From Oscillospiraceae bacterium (GTDB lineage: Bacteria > Bacillota_A > Clostridia > Oscillospirales > Oscillospiraceae): DNA of 16,292 nucleotides. Location of the stretch: contig JAFYVA010000133.1 of the NCBI GenBank assembly GCA_017549325.1, positions 1-16,292 on the forward strand. The letters are read 5' to 3'. The notes beneath the pieces are model-generated. The model saw only the letters and a list, made by a program, of their open reading frames with translations. It was not told the DNA's origin and made no database searches. The translations under genes were made by a program, and so were the position numbers. This document shows positions 7,103 through 14,262 of the stretch, piece after piece; the first letter of the stretch is position 1, and the number at the start of each line of letters is the position of its first letter.

Positions 7103-8535
7103 AAATCGCAGGCATCATTCTGCTGTGCCTCGTTGGCCTTGTCCTTCTCCTGCTGCTGATCGCCCTGATCAAAACGCTGCTGAGCGGGTCTAAGGTCTCC
7201 ACCTACCGCCCCGAGCCGGAGAACGCCCGCGCCCGCGGCTATGCCGAGAAGCTCTCGGCCATGGTGCAGCACAACACGGTGGCCTCCAACGAGGATCGCC
7301 GCACCGAGAATTTTCTGGCTTTCCACAAGCTCCTTGCCTCCCTCTTCCCTCTCGTCCACCAACATCTGGAAAAGACGGAGATCGACGGCAATCTCCTGTA
7401 TTACTGGAAGGGTGCCTCTTCCGAAAAACCGATCGTGCTGATGTCCCATCAGGATGTGGTGCCCGCCGAGGGCGAGTGGAGCCACGAGCCCTTCTCCGGC
7501 GATATTGCCGATGGCCTCGTCTGGGGTCGCGGCAGTGCCGATACCAAGTGCTCTTTGATGGCCATTTTTCAGTCCATCGAAGAACTGTTGGCCGAGGGTG
7601 TAACGCCTCCTCAGGATGTGTATATCGCCTCCTCCTGCACCGAGGAGTTCGGCGGCGACGGCGCACCCAAGCTGGTAGCCGAGCTGCAGCGCCGCGGCGT
7701 GAAGCCCTACGCTGTGTTCGACGAGGGCGGCGCCATCATCGACGAGCCCGTGGGCGGCATCAAGGGTCTGTACGCCATGGTGGGCGTGTTCGAGAAGGGA
7801 CAGGGCAACCTGCGCTTTACCGCCCACGGCCGCGGCGGTCACTCCTCCGCACCTCCCCGCAAGACCCCCTTGGTGGAGCTGGCCAAATTCGTCAGCAAGG
7901 TCAACAAAAACGACCCCTTCCGCCGTGAGCTGTCCCGTGAGCTGAAGGCCATGTTCTCCCAGCTGGCAGTCTACGCACCCTTTGCCTACCGTTTCCTCTT
8001 CAGCAATCTCTGGCTCTTCGGCGGTCTCCTCAAGGCCGTGATGCCCATGATATCGCCGCAGGCTGCCGCCATGCTGCGTACCTCCGTGGCCTTTACCATG
8101 GCCAGCGGCTCCGAGGCCTTTAACGTCATTCCCCAGGCCGCTTCCGTTGTGGCCAATCTCCGCTTCATCCCCCACCAGAAGAAGGACGAGTCCATCGCCC
8201 TGCTGGAAAAGATGGCGGCGAAATACGGCATCGAGATGGAGGTCATCAACGGCCACGACCCCTCTCCCGTGCTGGACATCCACGGCGATGTGTGGGCACT
8301 GACGGAGAAGGTCATCGGCCAGGTGTTCCCCGGCCTGCCCGCCATCCCCTATGTGGTCACCGGCGGCACCGACTGCCGCTTCTTCCACGCCGTGTCCGAC
8401 AACTGCGTCCGGTTCTCTCCCGTGGTGTACGGCAAGGAGCAGCTCAGCGGTATGCACGGCCTCAATGAGACCATATCCGTGGACTGCCTCAGCGGCGCTG
8501 TGGACTTCTACAAGAAACTCATTGCGTCTATATAA
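7099..8535 (+). CDS. Membrane-anchored M20 family metallopeptidase (CPS1/PM20D1-like)
   Basis: This 478-residue dinuclear-zinc hydrolase has an N-terminal membrane anchor (residues 4-25) followed by an outward-facing or cytoplasmic catalytic domain. Metal and catalytic residues are His117 (SHQDVV), bridging Asp148 (GRGSADTK), general base Glu182 and ligand Glu183 (CTEEFGG), Asp208 (FDEGG) and His453 (GMHGLNE). The dimerisation domain carries AHGRGGHSSAP (242-252). The W..EPFSGDI.DG..WGRG pattern and the anchor recall yeast carboxypeptidase S and animal PM20D1, which cleave C-terminal residues or N-acyl amino acids. The start is the GTG at 7099, overlapping the upstream TGA, with AAGGAGG 10 nt before; an earlier ATG at 6979 would run inside the previous gene. 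Substrate is unknown: a peptide, N-acyl amino acid or carbamoyl compound is possible. Confidence 0.93.
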   Translation: MKIAGIILLCLVGLVLLLLLIALIKTLLSGSKVSTYRPEPENARARGYAEKLSAMVQHNTVASNEDRRTENFLAFHKLLASLFPLVHQHLEKTEIDGNLLYYWKGASSEKPIVLMSHQDVVPAEGEWSHEPFSGDIADGLVWGRGSADTKCSLMAIFQSIEELLAEGVTPPQDVYIASSCTEEFGGDGAPKLVAELQRRGVKPYAVFDEGGAIIDEPVGGIKGLYAMVGVFEKGQGNLRFTAHGRGGHSSAPPRKTPLVELAKFVSKVNKNDPFRRELSRELKAMFSQLAVYAPFAYRFLFSNLWLFGGLLKAVMPMISPQAAAMLRTSVAFTMASGSEAFNVIPQAASVVANLRFIPHQKKDESIALLEKMAAKYGIEMEVINGHDPSPVLDIHGDVWALTEKVIGQVFPGLPAIPYVVTGGTDCRFFHAVSDNCVRFSPVVYGKEQLSGMHGLNETISVDCLSGAVDFYKKLIASI

Positions 8536-8540
8536 ACCAA

Positions 8541-8570
8541 AAATCTCACCCGGATGGGTGAGATTTTTTT
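8541..8570. terminator. Bidirectional intrinsic terminator between M20 and MATE genes
   Basis: An 11-bp perfect stem (AAATCTCACCC with GGGTGAGATTT), a 4-nt loop and a T run end the M20 operon five bases after its stop. The minus-strand MATE stop codon lies in the T tract, so the hairpin should also end that operon. Confidence 0.92.
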
Positions 8571-9930
8571 ATTTCATTTCCCGCAGGACTTTTCTGAATT
8601 GGAAGAAGAACAAGACCGCCGTAAAGCACACGGCCGCCACATCGGCGACGGGCTCGGCCAAGTACACACCCATCGTCTTATCCTCCATCAATCGGGGGAC
8701 GATGTAGATCAGCGGCAGCAGCAGAATAAACTTTCGCATCACCGCCACAGTGATGGAGCTGAGAGCCTTGCCAAGGGACAAGAAGGCCATCTGGCAGGCC
8801 ACCTGCAGGCCGAAAATGGACACGCCCGCAAAATACACCCGCAGGGCACGAGAGGCAAAGGCAATCAGCTCCGCCTTAGGCGTGAAGATACCCACAAACA
8901 CCTGCGGGAACAACTCCACCAGCGCGCAAAGGCTCAGCGAGTAGGCAAGGCTTACCTTCAGCAGGCAGAAGAAGGCATCTTTCACCCGCTGCTTGTTTCC
9001 GGCGCCGTAGTTGTAGCTCAAAATGGGCTGCGCGCCCTGCCCCAGACCCTGCAGGGGCAGCATGGCAAACTGCATGACGCTGGTGAGGATGGTCATGGTG
9101 CCCACAGCGATGTCGCCGCCATAGGTCTGCAAAGAGGCATTGAAGCACATGGCGATGACGCTCTCACTGCTCTGCATGATGAAGGACGCCGTGCCCAGAG
9201 CGATACAGGGCAGTACCACGCAGGGCCGGATGCGGATATGCTGCCGGCGCAGGCGCAGACGGGTCTTTTTGCCAAGTAGGAAGCACAAAATCCATGTGCA
9301 GGATGCCGCCTGCGAAATGACGGTGGCCAGCGCCGCGCCACGGACACCCATGCCGAGGGCATAGATGAAAATGGGGTCGAGGGCGATGTTGCACACAGCG
9401 CCGATGACCACCGAGAGCATACTGGTGCGGGTAAAGCCCTGGGCCGAGATGAAGGCATTCATGCCCAGTGTCAGCTGCACGAAAACGGTGCCGCAGGCGT
9501 AGAGATTCATATAATCCACGGCGTAGCCGACGGTGTTGGGGCTGCCGCCAAAGGCCATGATAAAATCGCGGTTCCAGATCAGCAGCACCGCCGTCAGCAC
9601 CACAGAGGCCGCCACCTGCATAGCAAAGCAGCCGCCCATGGCCTTCTCTGCCTCATCGATGCGGCTCTGGCCCATGAAGATGGAGGCCCGGGGCGCGCCG
9701 CCGCTGAAGAGGGCGGCAAAGGCCGAGACGATAAGGATAATGGGCATACACAGACCTACACCCGTCAGCGCCAGATCGCCCACCTCCGGCATACGGCCGA
9801 TATAGATGCGGTCGACGATGTTGTAGCACATATTGACCAGCTGGGCCAACACTGTGGGTACGGCAAGTTTTCGCAACAGCACCCCTACAGGCGCTGTTGC
9901 GAGAAAGTCCCTGTTTTGAGACACTTCCAT
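8569..9930 (-). CDS. MATE family multidrug/metabolite exporter
   Basis: This 453-residue protein has about 12 membrane segments in two homologous halves. MATE marks include an N-terminal TAPVGVLLRKLAVPTVL segment, IVDRIYIGR, the mid-protein QGFTRTSMLSVVIGA followed by NIALDPIFIYALGMGVRGAA, and in the second half QGAQPILSYNYGAGN. These proteins export organic cations or other small molecules in exchange for sodium or protons across the cytoplasmic membrane. The ATG at 9930 is preferred, with AAGGAA about 10 nt upstream overlapping the kinase stop; a TTG two codons earlier is possible. It sits 12 bp downstream of the GHKL kinase as the last gene of a response regulator-kinase-exporter operon. 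This suggests the exporter is controlled by, or exports the signal for, that two-component system. The substrate is unknown. Confidence 0.93.
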   Translation of the reverse strand: MEVSQNRDFLATAPVGVLLRKLAVPTVLAQLVNMCYNIVDRIYIGRMPEVGDLALTGVGLCMPIILIVSAFAALFSGGAPRASIFMGQSRIDEAEKAMGGCFAMQVAASVVLTAVLLIWNRDFIMAFGGSPNTVGYAVDYMNLYACGTVFVQLTLGMNAFISAQGFTRTSMLSVVIGAVCNIALDPIFIYALGMGVRGAALATVISQAASCTWILCFLLGKKTRLRLRRQHIRIRPCVVLPCIALGTASFIMQSSESVIAMCFNASLQTYGGDIAVGTMTILTSVMQFAMLPLQGLGQGAQPILSYNYGAGNKQRVKDAFFCLLKVSLAYSLSLCALVELFPQVFVGIFTPKAELIAFASRALRVYFAGVSIFGLQVACQMAFLSLGKALSSITVAVMRKFILLLPLIYIVPRLMEDKTMGVYLAEPVADVAAVCFTAVLFFFQFRKVLREMK

Positions 9931-9942
9931 ATACAAGGTTCC

Positions 9943-11223
9943 TTATCTTTTCACAAGAGGGATGGCAATGCGGAGCGTAAAGATACCGTCTTTCGGTTCA
10001 AACAGACAGTGTCCGCGGTGCTGACGGACGATGGCGGCGATGCTGCGGCAGCCGTAGCCGTGACCGGTGCGGTCGGATCGGGGCAGCCCGTCGGACAGCG
10101 CGAGCTGTCCTTCGTAGGGGTTGCAGATCTCCACCAGGAGATTGCCGCTCTTCTCGGCGCAGTACAGGTGCACCCATCGCCGATCCTCCAGCTGTGCGGC
10201 GGCGTGGAGGGCATTTTCCAGCCCGTTGGACAGCACCGAACACAGTTCTGTGTCGGAAAGCGGGAGTTTTGTTCCCACGCTTGCCTCCACCGTCAGGGCC
10301 ACGCCGCTGCGCGCTGCCTTCTCAGCAAAGGAGGAACACAGCAGGTTCACCGCCTCGTTTTCACAGAAGCGGCGCAGGGACAGGGCCGAGACCTCATCCT
10401 GTATGCCGCGAATGTAGTCCGAGGCATACTCCGGCTTGCCCGAATCCAGAAAACCGGCCAGCATATTCAGATGGTGGCGCATATCATGGTGGTACACCGC
10501 CGTCTGGTTGGCAGATTTCCACAGCAGCGCCAGCTGCTCCTCTGCTGCGGCCAGCGACTCTTTCATGGCAAGTTCTTCTACTTCCAGCCGCCGCTTTTCC
10601 TGTAACTCGTGGTAGACCCGCAGCATCAGGAAATAGGAGGCCATGACAAAAAGGGTGGGCATCAGCCGCGCAATATGTCCGACACCGGAGAAGTCGGCGT
10701 TCATGGCAGCAAACATATACACAAAATACAGCAGCGGGATCAGCGAAAACAGTGCCACTGTATGCCTCTCGCCGTACTTGACAAGATGGTTGAAGCCCTT
10801 GCGGAACACAAATTGCGCCAAGGCCAGCAATACGGCATACATCAGCAAATTGGCGACGAGCATCACGCCGACACGGTCTGCGACGCCCTCTGTACGCAGG
10901 GCGTTACTGACATGGACGGTGGGCGCGGTAAAGACCACGGCGGTGAAGATCATAAAGGCCATCTTGAACGGGCCGCAGCGCGTAAGATAGAGAAAGATGA
11001 AAAAATAGGGCAGATGCAGTGTCAGGAACACCAGCGGCGCATATGTTTCTGCCCCCAAATGCACCCGCAGCAGGTGGTTACCGATGCCCAACAGCAGGAT
11101 AAGGAGAGGGATCACAATCTTTTCTGTCGGGCGCAGCGCCGCAAAACGGAGATCCATCAGGATCCACAGCAGCACCGCTACATAGATTGCCACCAACAGG
11201 GGCGAAGCTGTCACAAGATTCAT
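9943..11223 (-). CDS. GHKL-type sensor histidine kinase
   Basis: This 426-residue protein has six or more N-terminal hydrophobic segments (about residues 6-24, 35-53, 60-80, 87-105, 118-140, 156-172 and 185-203). A coiled stretch (about 205-235) follows, then a HHDMRHHLNML box (245-255) whose first HD pair is the likely phospho-acceptor site, as in AgrC-like kinases. The C-terminal ATPase domain has the N-box LSNGLENALHAA (331-342) and the G-box RTGHGYGCRS (385-394). It partners the adjacent LytTR regulator. The ATG at 11223 overlaps the regulator stop (ATGA) and has GGGAGG upstream, so translation is coupled; an upstream alternative start would run inside the regulator gene. The polytopic sensor resembles peptide- or cell-wall-stress-sensing kinases, but the signal is not known. 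Confidence 0.93.
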   Translation of the reverse strand: MNLVTASPLLVAIYVAVLLWILMDLRFAALRPTEKIVIPLLILLLGIGNHLLRVHLGAETYAPLVFLTLHLPYFFIFLYLTRCGPFKMAFMIFTAVVFTAPTVHVSNALRTEGVADRVGVMLVANLLMYAVLLALAQFVFRKGFNHLVKYGERHTVALFSLIPLLYFVYMFAAMNADFSGVGHIARLMPTLFVMASYFLMLRVYHELQEKRRLEVEELAMKESLAAAEEQLALLWKSANQTAVYHHDMRHHLNMLAGFLDSGKPEYASDYIRGIQDEVSALSLRRFCENEAVNLLCSSFAEKAARSGVALTVEASVGTKLPLSDTELCSVLSNGLENALHAAAQLEDRRWVHLYCAEKSGNLLVEICNPYEGQLALSDGLPRSDRTGHGYGCRSIAAIVRQHRGHCLFEPKDGIFTLRIAIPLVKR

Positions 11224-11945
11224 GTTTCTACCTCCCGCTCGGCAAATAAGAGATTCATATACTTCTCCTGCACCGTACTGTACAGGAGGCGCGAAACAGG
11301 CAGCGTTTTTCCCGAGAAGGTGCAAACACCCGATGCAGACAGCTCCGCCACCTGGTACAGGTTGACAATGTAGGAGCGGTGGATGTGGGTAAACTCCGGC
11401 CGCGCCAACAGCGCCTCCTCTACCTCCCGCATCGTTCCGGCCACCTGACGAATGGTTCCGTCCGTCATGTTGAAATAGAGATGTTTTCCACTGACTTCCA
11501 CATGGGACAGCTCAGAGAATATTACACGGACAAGGGTGGCGCCCGCCTTGACGGTCATGCCCTCAGCGGGACGGCGCTCGGCAAGCCACAGCTTATCCAG
11601 CAGCGCAAACAGCAGCTCCTCGTCCACGGGCTTGAGCAGGTAGTCCAGCGCGTGGACACCGTAGCTCTCATAGGCAAATCCGGGCGAGGTGGTCAAAAAC
11701 ACGATCCGGGCGGCTTCATCGAAGGTTCGGATCTCGCGGGCCGCTTCCAATCCGTTTATTCCGGGCATGAGAATATCCAAAAGATAGCAGTCAAAGGGTT
11801 CTTCCCGCGCCGCATCCAGCATGGCCGAGGCACCGGAGAAAACACGATAGCGCAAATGGGCACCGCGGCGCTGCTGCCAGCGCTCCAGCGATGCAACAAT
11901 TCCCTCCCGCTCGCTCAGCAGGTCATCACATACCGCAAGGTACAT
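11220..11945 (-). CDS. LytTR family response regulator
   Basis: This 241-residue transcription factor has an N-terminal receiver domain (acidic pair Asp7-Asp8, phospho-acceptor Asp57 in YLLDILMPG, Thr85/Thr86, Lys105 in LLKPVD). The C-terminal LytTR DNA-binding domain covers about 128-233, with VEVSGKHLYF, FTHIHRSYIVN and LPVSR motifs. The start is taken at 11945 because AAAGGGGGCGAG lies just upstream; an in-frame ATG at 11963 adds six residues without a better site. It heads the operon with the GHKL kinase and MATE exporter. The kinase start overlaps its stop by four bases. A palindrome in its own promoter spacer may mediate regulation, although classic LytTR sites are direct repeats. Confidence 0.93.
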   Translation of the reverse strand: MYLAVCDDLLSEREGIVASLERWQQRRGAHLRYRVFSGASAMLDAAREEPFDCYLLDILMPGINGLEAAREIRTFDEAARIVFLTTSPGFAYESYGVHALDYLLKPVDEELLFALLDKLWLAERRPAEGMTVKAGATLVRVIFSELSHVEVSGKHLYFNMTDGTIRQVAGTMREVEEALLARPEFTHIHRSYIVNLYQVAELSASGVCTFSGKTLPVSRLLYSTVQEKYMNLLFAEREVET

Positions 11946-11972
11946 CCACTCGCCCCCTTTCATCTTGTTGCT

Positions 11973-12002
11973 ATTTTACCACAGTTTCCGACTCTGTGGC
12001 AA
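11973..12002 (-). promoter_or_regulatory. Promoter of the LytTR/GHKL/MATE operon with spacer palindrome
   Basis: On the minus strand, TTGCCA (12002-11997) and TAAAAT (11978-11973) are 18 bp apart, about 28 bp before the start codon. An inverted repeat with 9-bp arms (TTACCACAG at 11976-11984 against CTGTGGCAA at 11994-12002, one mismatch, 9-bp centre) spans the promoter. It is a candidate operator. Confidence 0.6.
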
Positions 12003-12038
12003 GTCGCATCCAAGGACCGCCCCTGCATTTCAAGGCGA

Positions 12039-12061
12039 AAAAAGCGCATCTCGCGCTTTTT
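12039..12061. terminator. Terminator-like hairpin between divergent genes
   Basis: AAAAAGCGC pairs perfectly with GCGCTTTTT around a 5-nt loop. It lies between the divergent LytTR operon and the bactofilin gene, where no upstream gene needs termination in either direction. It could insulate the two promoters or act as a regulatory hairpin. Confidence 0.5.
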
Positions 12062-12086
12062 CTCACCCGACATAGGATATTTTTAG

Positions 12087-12092
12087 TATAGT
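12087..12092 (+). promoter_or_regulatory. Possible -10 element of the bactofilin gene
   Basis: TATAGT lies about 50 bp before the GTG start. No good -35 hexamer is seen at 16-18 bp upstream, so the promoter is weak, activator-dependent or misplaced. Confidence 0.35.
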
Positions 12093-12140
12093 AAGAACAA
12101 CAAATCGGCTCTGTCGATGGTGGGAAAGGAGTTCGCCGCA

Positions 12141-13121
12141 GTGGTTATCCTCGTCCTGTTGCTGGCTGCAGCGGCCGTTTCGGCCCTTTGCCTGTATCGC
12201 ACCGATAAAACTTTGAAAGAGCGTCGGAGAATGGTAACGGAAGCCGCAGAGCAGCTTCAGCAGGCCCGACATCGGGCAGAAAAAAAGCAACACTCCCACA
12301 AGTCTGCAGAAGTTCTCAGTCGCAGCCGTCACATTTACGCACAATCGATCACACTTTACGAGCAAGCCCTCGCCCAGCAGAAACATCATCCGTGGGCATC
12401 GCTCTTGGGCTATGGCGCCATGGGAGAGGATGGTCTTCCGGCATATACCGCACCGCTGTGGCGCAGAAAGAGGCCCGCTTTGGAACAGAAAGGAGACCCC
12501 ACTATGAAGACAAGCAATATGAAGCGCGCAATGTTTGAAATGTTTGGCATTGGCAGCGATGAGCCTGCAGAGGTTTTGATCATCAAAGAGAAGAAAAACG
12601 CTACGGAAACTATGGTCGCACGTCCCGCAGACACCGTTCCCGCAACAAAGGCTGCGGATACTGTTCCGGCCATCCCTACTGCAGCTCCCGTGGTCTCCCT
12701 TCGTCCGGTCAGCTACCTGACGGCAGATACCGTATGGGAGGGCAAGCTCCGCTCGGAAGGCGATGTGGAAGTAGCCGGTGTGTTTCGCGGCGACATCACC
12801 GCCAAGGGCAGCGTGATCCTCCGCAACACCGTGGAGGGCAATCTCCGTGTCGGCTCTTTGCAGCTGAACGGCTGCACCCTGACGGGCGACACGGAGGCAG
12901 ACGAACTTGTGGCGGTCTCCCCCGATTCCTGCGTGATGGGCCGCGTCATCGCCCACGATTTGCGTTGTGCCGGCACCATTACCGGTGATATCACCATTGC
13001 CGGTCACATCACGCTGGAGCAGACTGCCCGCATCAACGGCAGCATCGTTACCAACAGCATCTCTGTTGCCAAGGGCGCTGTCATTTGCGGCGGTGTAGAG
13101 ATCAAAAACGGTGAAGGCTGA
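12141..13121 (+). CDS. Bactofilin with membrane-anchored N-terminal extension
   Basis: The long product is 326 residues. It starts with a membrane segment (about 2-19), a charged helical stretch, and a part resembling the C-terminal end of LemA proteins (SRSRHIYAQSITLYEQAL then WASLLGYG). This joins without a stop to a bactofilin domain (about residues 210-322) of repeated beta-helix rungs (GVFRGDITAKG, GTITGDITIAG, ARINGSIVTNS). Bactofilins polymerise into cytoskeletal filaments, often membrane-associated. The GTG at 12141 is chosen because AAAGGAG lies 9 nt upstream; an ATG at 12117 has no such site. A second start at 12504 (MKTSNMKR), with its own AAAGGAG at 8 nt, would give a 205-residue soluble bactofilin. 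The gene may therefore yield two forms, or be a fusion of two formerly separate genes. A terminator follows. Confidence 0.85.
   Translation: MVILVLLLAAAAVSALCLYRTDKTLKERRRMVTEAAEQLQQARHRAEKKQHSHKSAEVLSRSRHIYAQSITLYEQALAQQKHHPWASLLGYGAMGEDGLPAYTAPLWRRKRPALEQKGDPTMKTSNMKRAMFEMFGIGSDEPAEVLIIKEKKNATETMVARPADTVPATKAADTVPAIPTAAPVVSLRPVSYLTADTVWEGKLRSEGDVEVAGVFRGDITAKGSVILRNTVEGNLRVGSLQLNGCTLTGDTEADELVAVSPDSCVMGRVIAHDLRCAGTITGDITIAGHITLEQTARINGSIVTNSISVAKGAVICGGVEIKNGEG
12489..12506 (+). promoter_or_regulatory. Internal ribosome binding site and in-frame start
   Basis: AAAGGAG (12489-12495) is followed after 8 nt by ATG (12504-12506), in frame with the upstream GTG start and with no stop in between. 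The motif is identical to that of the upstream start. It probably initiates the classic bactofilin (205 residues). Confidence 0.7.
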
Positions 13122-13201
13122 TTGCTGACCGCCGTTGATGCGGTAAAAGATGCTCTTTTCCCCATCTTTATACCGCTGACCCATCAACGACGATTATGCA
13201 T

Positions 13202-13235
13202 AAAAAGCATCCTCCTGTTTGGAGGATGCTTTTTT
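13202..13235. terminator. Bidirectional terminator after bactofilin and LysR genes
   Basis: A 14-bp stem (AAAAAGCATCCTCC with GGAGGATGCTTTTT), a 5-nt loop and a T run lie about 80 bp after the bactofilin stop and 5 bp before the minus-strand LysR stop. The A/T flanks allow termination in both directions. Confidence 0.92.
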
Positions 13236-13240
13236 GTTCG

Positions 13241-14128
13241 TTATGTCTGTGTGTCGTTCCGGGCATCGAGATATTGCAAAAACCGCTTCATTGCCAGTGA
13301 AGCGTTGTCCCGTGAGCGCAGCACAAAACCCAGTTGACGGTAAGCCGGCTCCGTCAGCGGGCGAACGGCAATGCGATAGGGCGTGCGGCGCAAAATCAAT
13401 CGGGGCAGCACGCTGACACCCAGCCCGTTTTCCACCATGGTGGTAATGGCAAAATCCTCCCACGTGGTCAGCAGCACACGGGGTGTAAGCGCGCGGCGGC
13501 GAAACAGATCGTAGATCGTGCTGCGCTTGCCTGTCTGGATCTCCAACATCAAAAACGGATCGTGGCAGAGAGATTCCAGTTCCACCGACTCCTGCGCCGC
13601 CAGGGGGTGCTCCGGCGGCAGGATCGCCACCAGTTCATCCTGCTCCAGGGGGATGCTCTCCAACCCCTCCCCTACCGGCAAAATGGTAAACGCTCCGTCC
13701 ACCCGTCCTTCCACCAGCCACTGCACCACTTCTTCATAGTCTCCCAGCAGCAGTTCGTAGTTGATCCCGGGAAAATCCTTCTGAAAGGCACGGATAATGT
13801 TGGGCACCCAATGGATCGCCGTGGACGCGATGGCACCGATGCGGATAAAACCGCGCTGCAAGCCCCGTATGTCATCCACCTGCATCTGCAGCTTTTCGTA
13901 GGCACGGCACAGCTTCTGGGCGTAGGGCAGGAGCTGTTCTCCCTCCGCTGTCAGGCGCGTGCCGCTGCGGTTGCGCTCCAGAAGGGAGAATCCCCATTCC
14001 TGTTCCAGGTCGGCGATCATACGGGAAATGCCGGACTGCGAGTAGTGCAGGATCTCCGCTGCACGAGTAAAACTGCCGTACTCCACCGTCTTGGCAAAGG
14101 CCATATATTTCAACACATTCATATCCAC
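13241..14128 (-). CDS. LysR family transcriptional regulator
   Basis: This 295-residue protein has an N-terminal winged helix-turn-helix (residues about 5-62, with GSFTRAAEILHYSQSGISR and LLERNRSGTRLTAEG). A linker helix and a LysR substrate-binding domain (about 92-290) follow, with IRIGAIAS, VDGAFTILP and the ENGLGVSVLPRL pocket region. It acts as a tetrameric activator or repressor responding to a small-molecule co-inducer. The GTG at 14128 fits a GGGGCGAG site about 8 nt upstream; the ATG at 14122, two codons later, is the alternative. It is divergent from a 58-residue membrane protein gene, the usual arrangement for a LysR target. The inducer cannot be told from sequence. Confidence 0.93.
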   Translation of the reverse strand: MDMNVLKYMAFAKTVEYGSFTRAAEILHYSQSGISRMIADLEQEWGFSLLERNRSGTRLTAEGEQLLPYAQKLCRAYEKLQMQVDDIRGLQRGFIRIGAIASTAIHWVPNIIRAFQKDFPGINYELLLGDYEEVVQWLVEGRVDGAFTILPVGEGLESIPLEQDELVAILPPEHPLAAQESVELESLCHDPFLMLEIQTGKRSTIYDLFRRRALTPRVLLTTWEDFAITTMVENGLGVSVLPRLILRRTPYRIAVRPLTEPAYRQLGFVLRSRDNASLAMKRFLQYLDARNDTQT

Positions 14129-14164
14129 TTTTCTCGCCCCTTATACATCTGGTTTTGTAATGTT

Positions 14165-14212
14165 AAATATGATAATCATTCGCTTTACAAATGTTCCTGC
14201 CCATGATACCAT
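14165..14212 (+). promoter_or_regulatory. Divergent control region with palindrome and candidate promoter
   Basis: TTTACA (14184-14189) and TACCAT (14207-14212) at 17-bp spacing could drive the microprotein; TACAAT at 14212 is a further -10 candidate. Just upstream is a perfect odd palindrome ATGATAATCAT (14169-14179) that resembles half of a Fur box (about 14 of 19 positions) or an AT-rich LysR site. Both readings are by eye. Confidence 0.4.
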
Positions 14213-14262
14213 ACAATCAGAAAGAACGCAACCCACCGCAAAGACCGAAAGGAGAAACAACT

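Noticed and set aside
7096..8457. A 453-codon minus-strand frame opposite the M20 gene, and similar minus-strand frames at 5490-6434 and 6416-7078.
   Set aside because: They are antisense shadows of the three operon genes, which have motifs, ribosome binding sites and correct junctions.
12117..12119. ATG at 12117 as start of the bactofilin gene.
   Set aside because: There is no ribosome binding site before it, whereas the GTG at 12141 has AAAGGAG at 9 nt.
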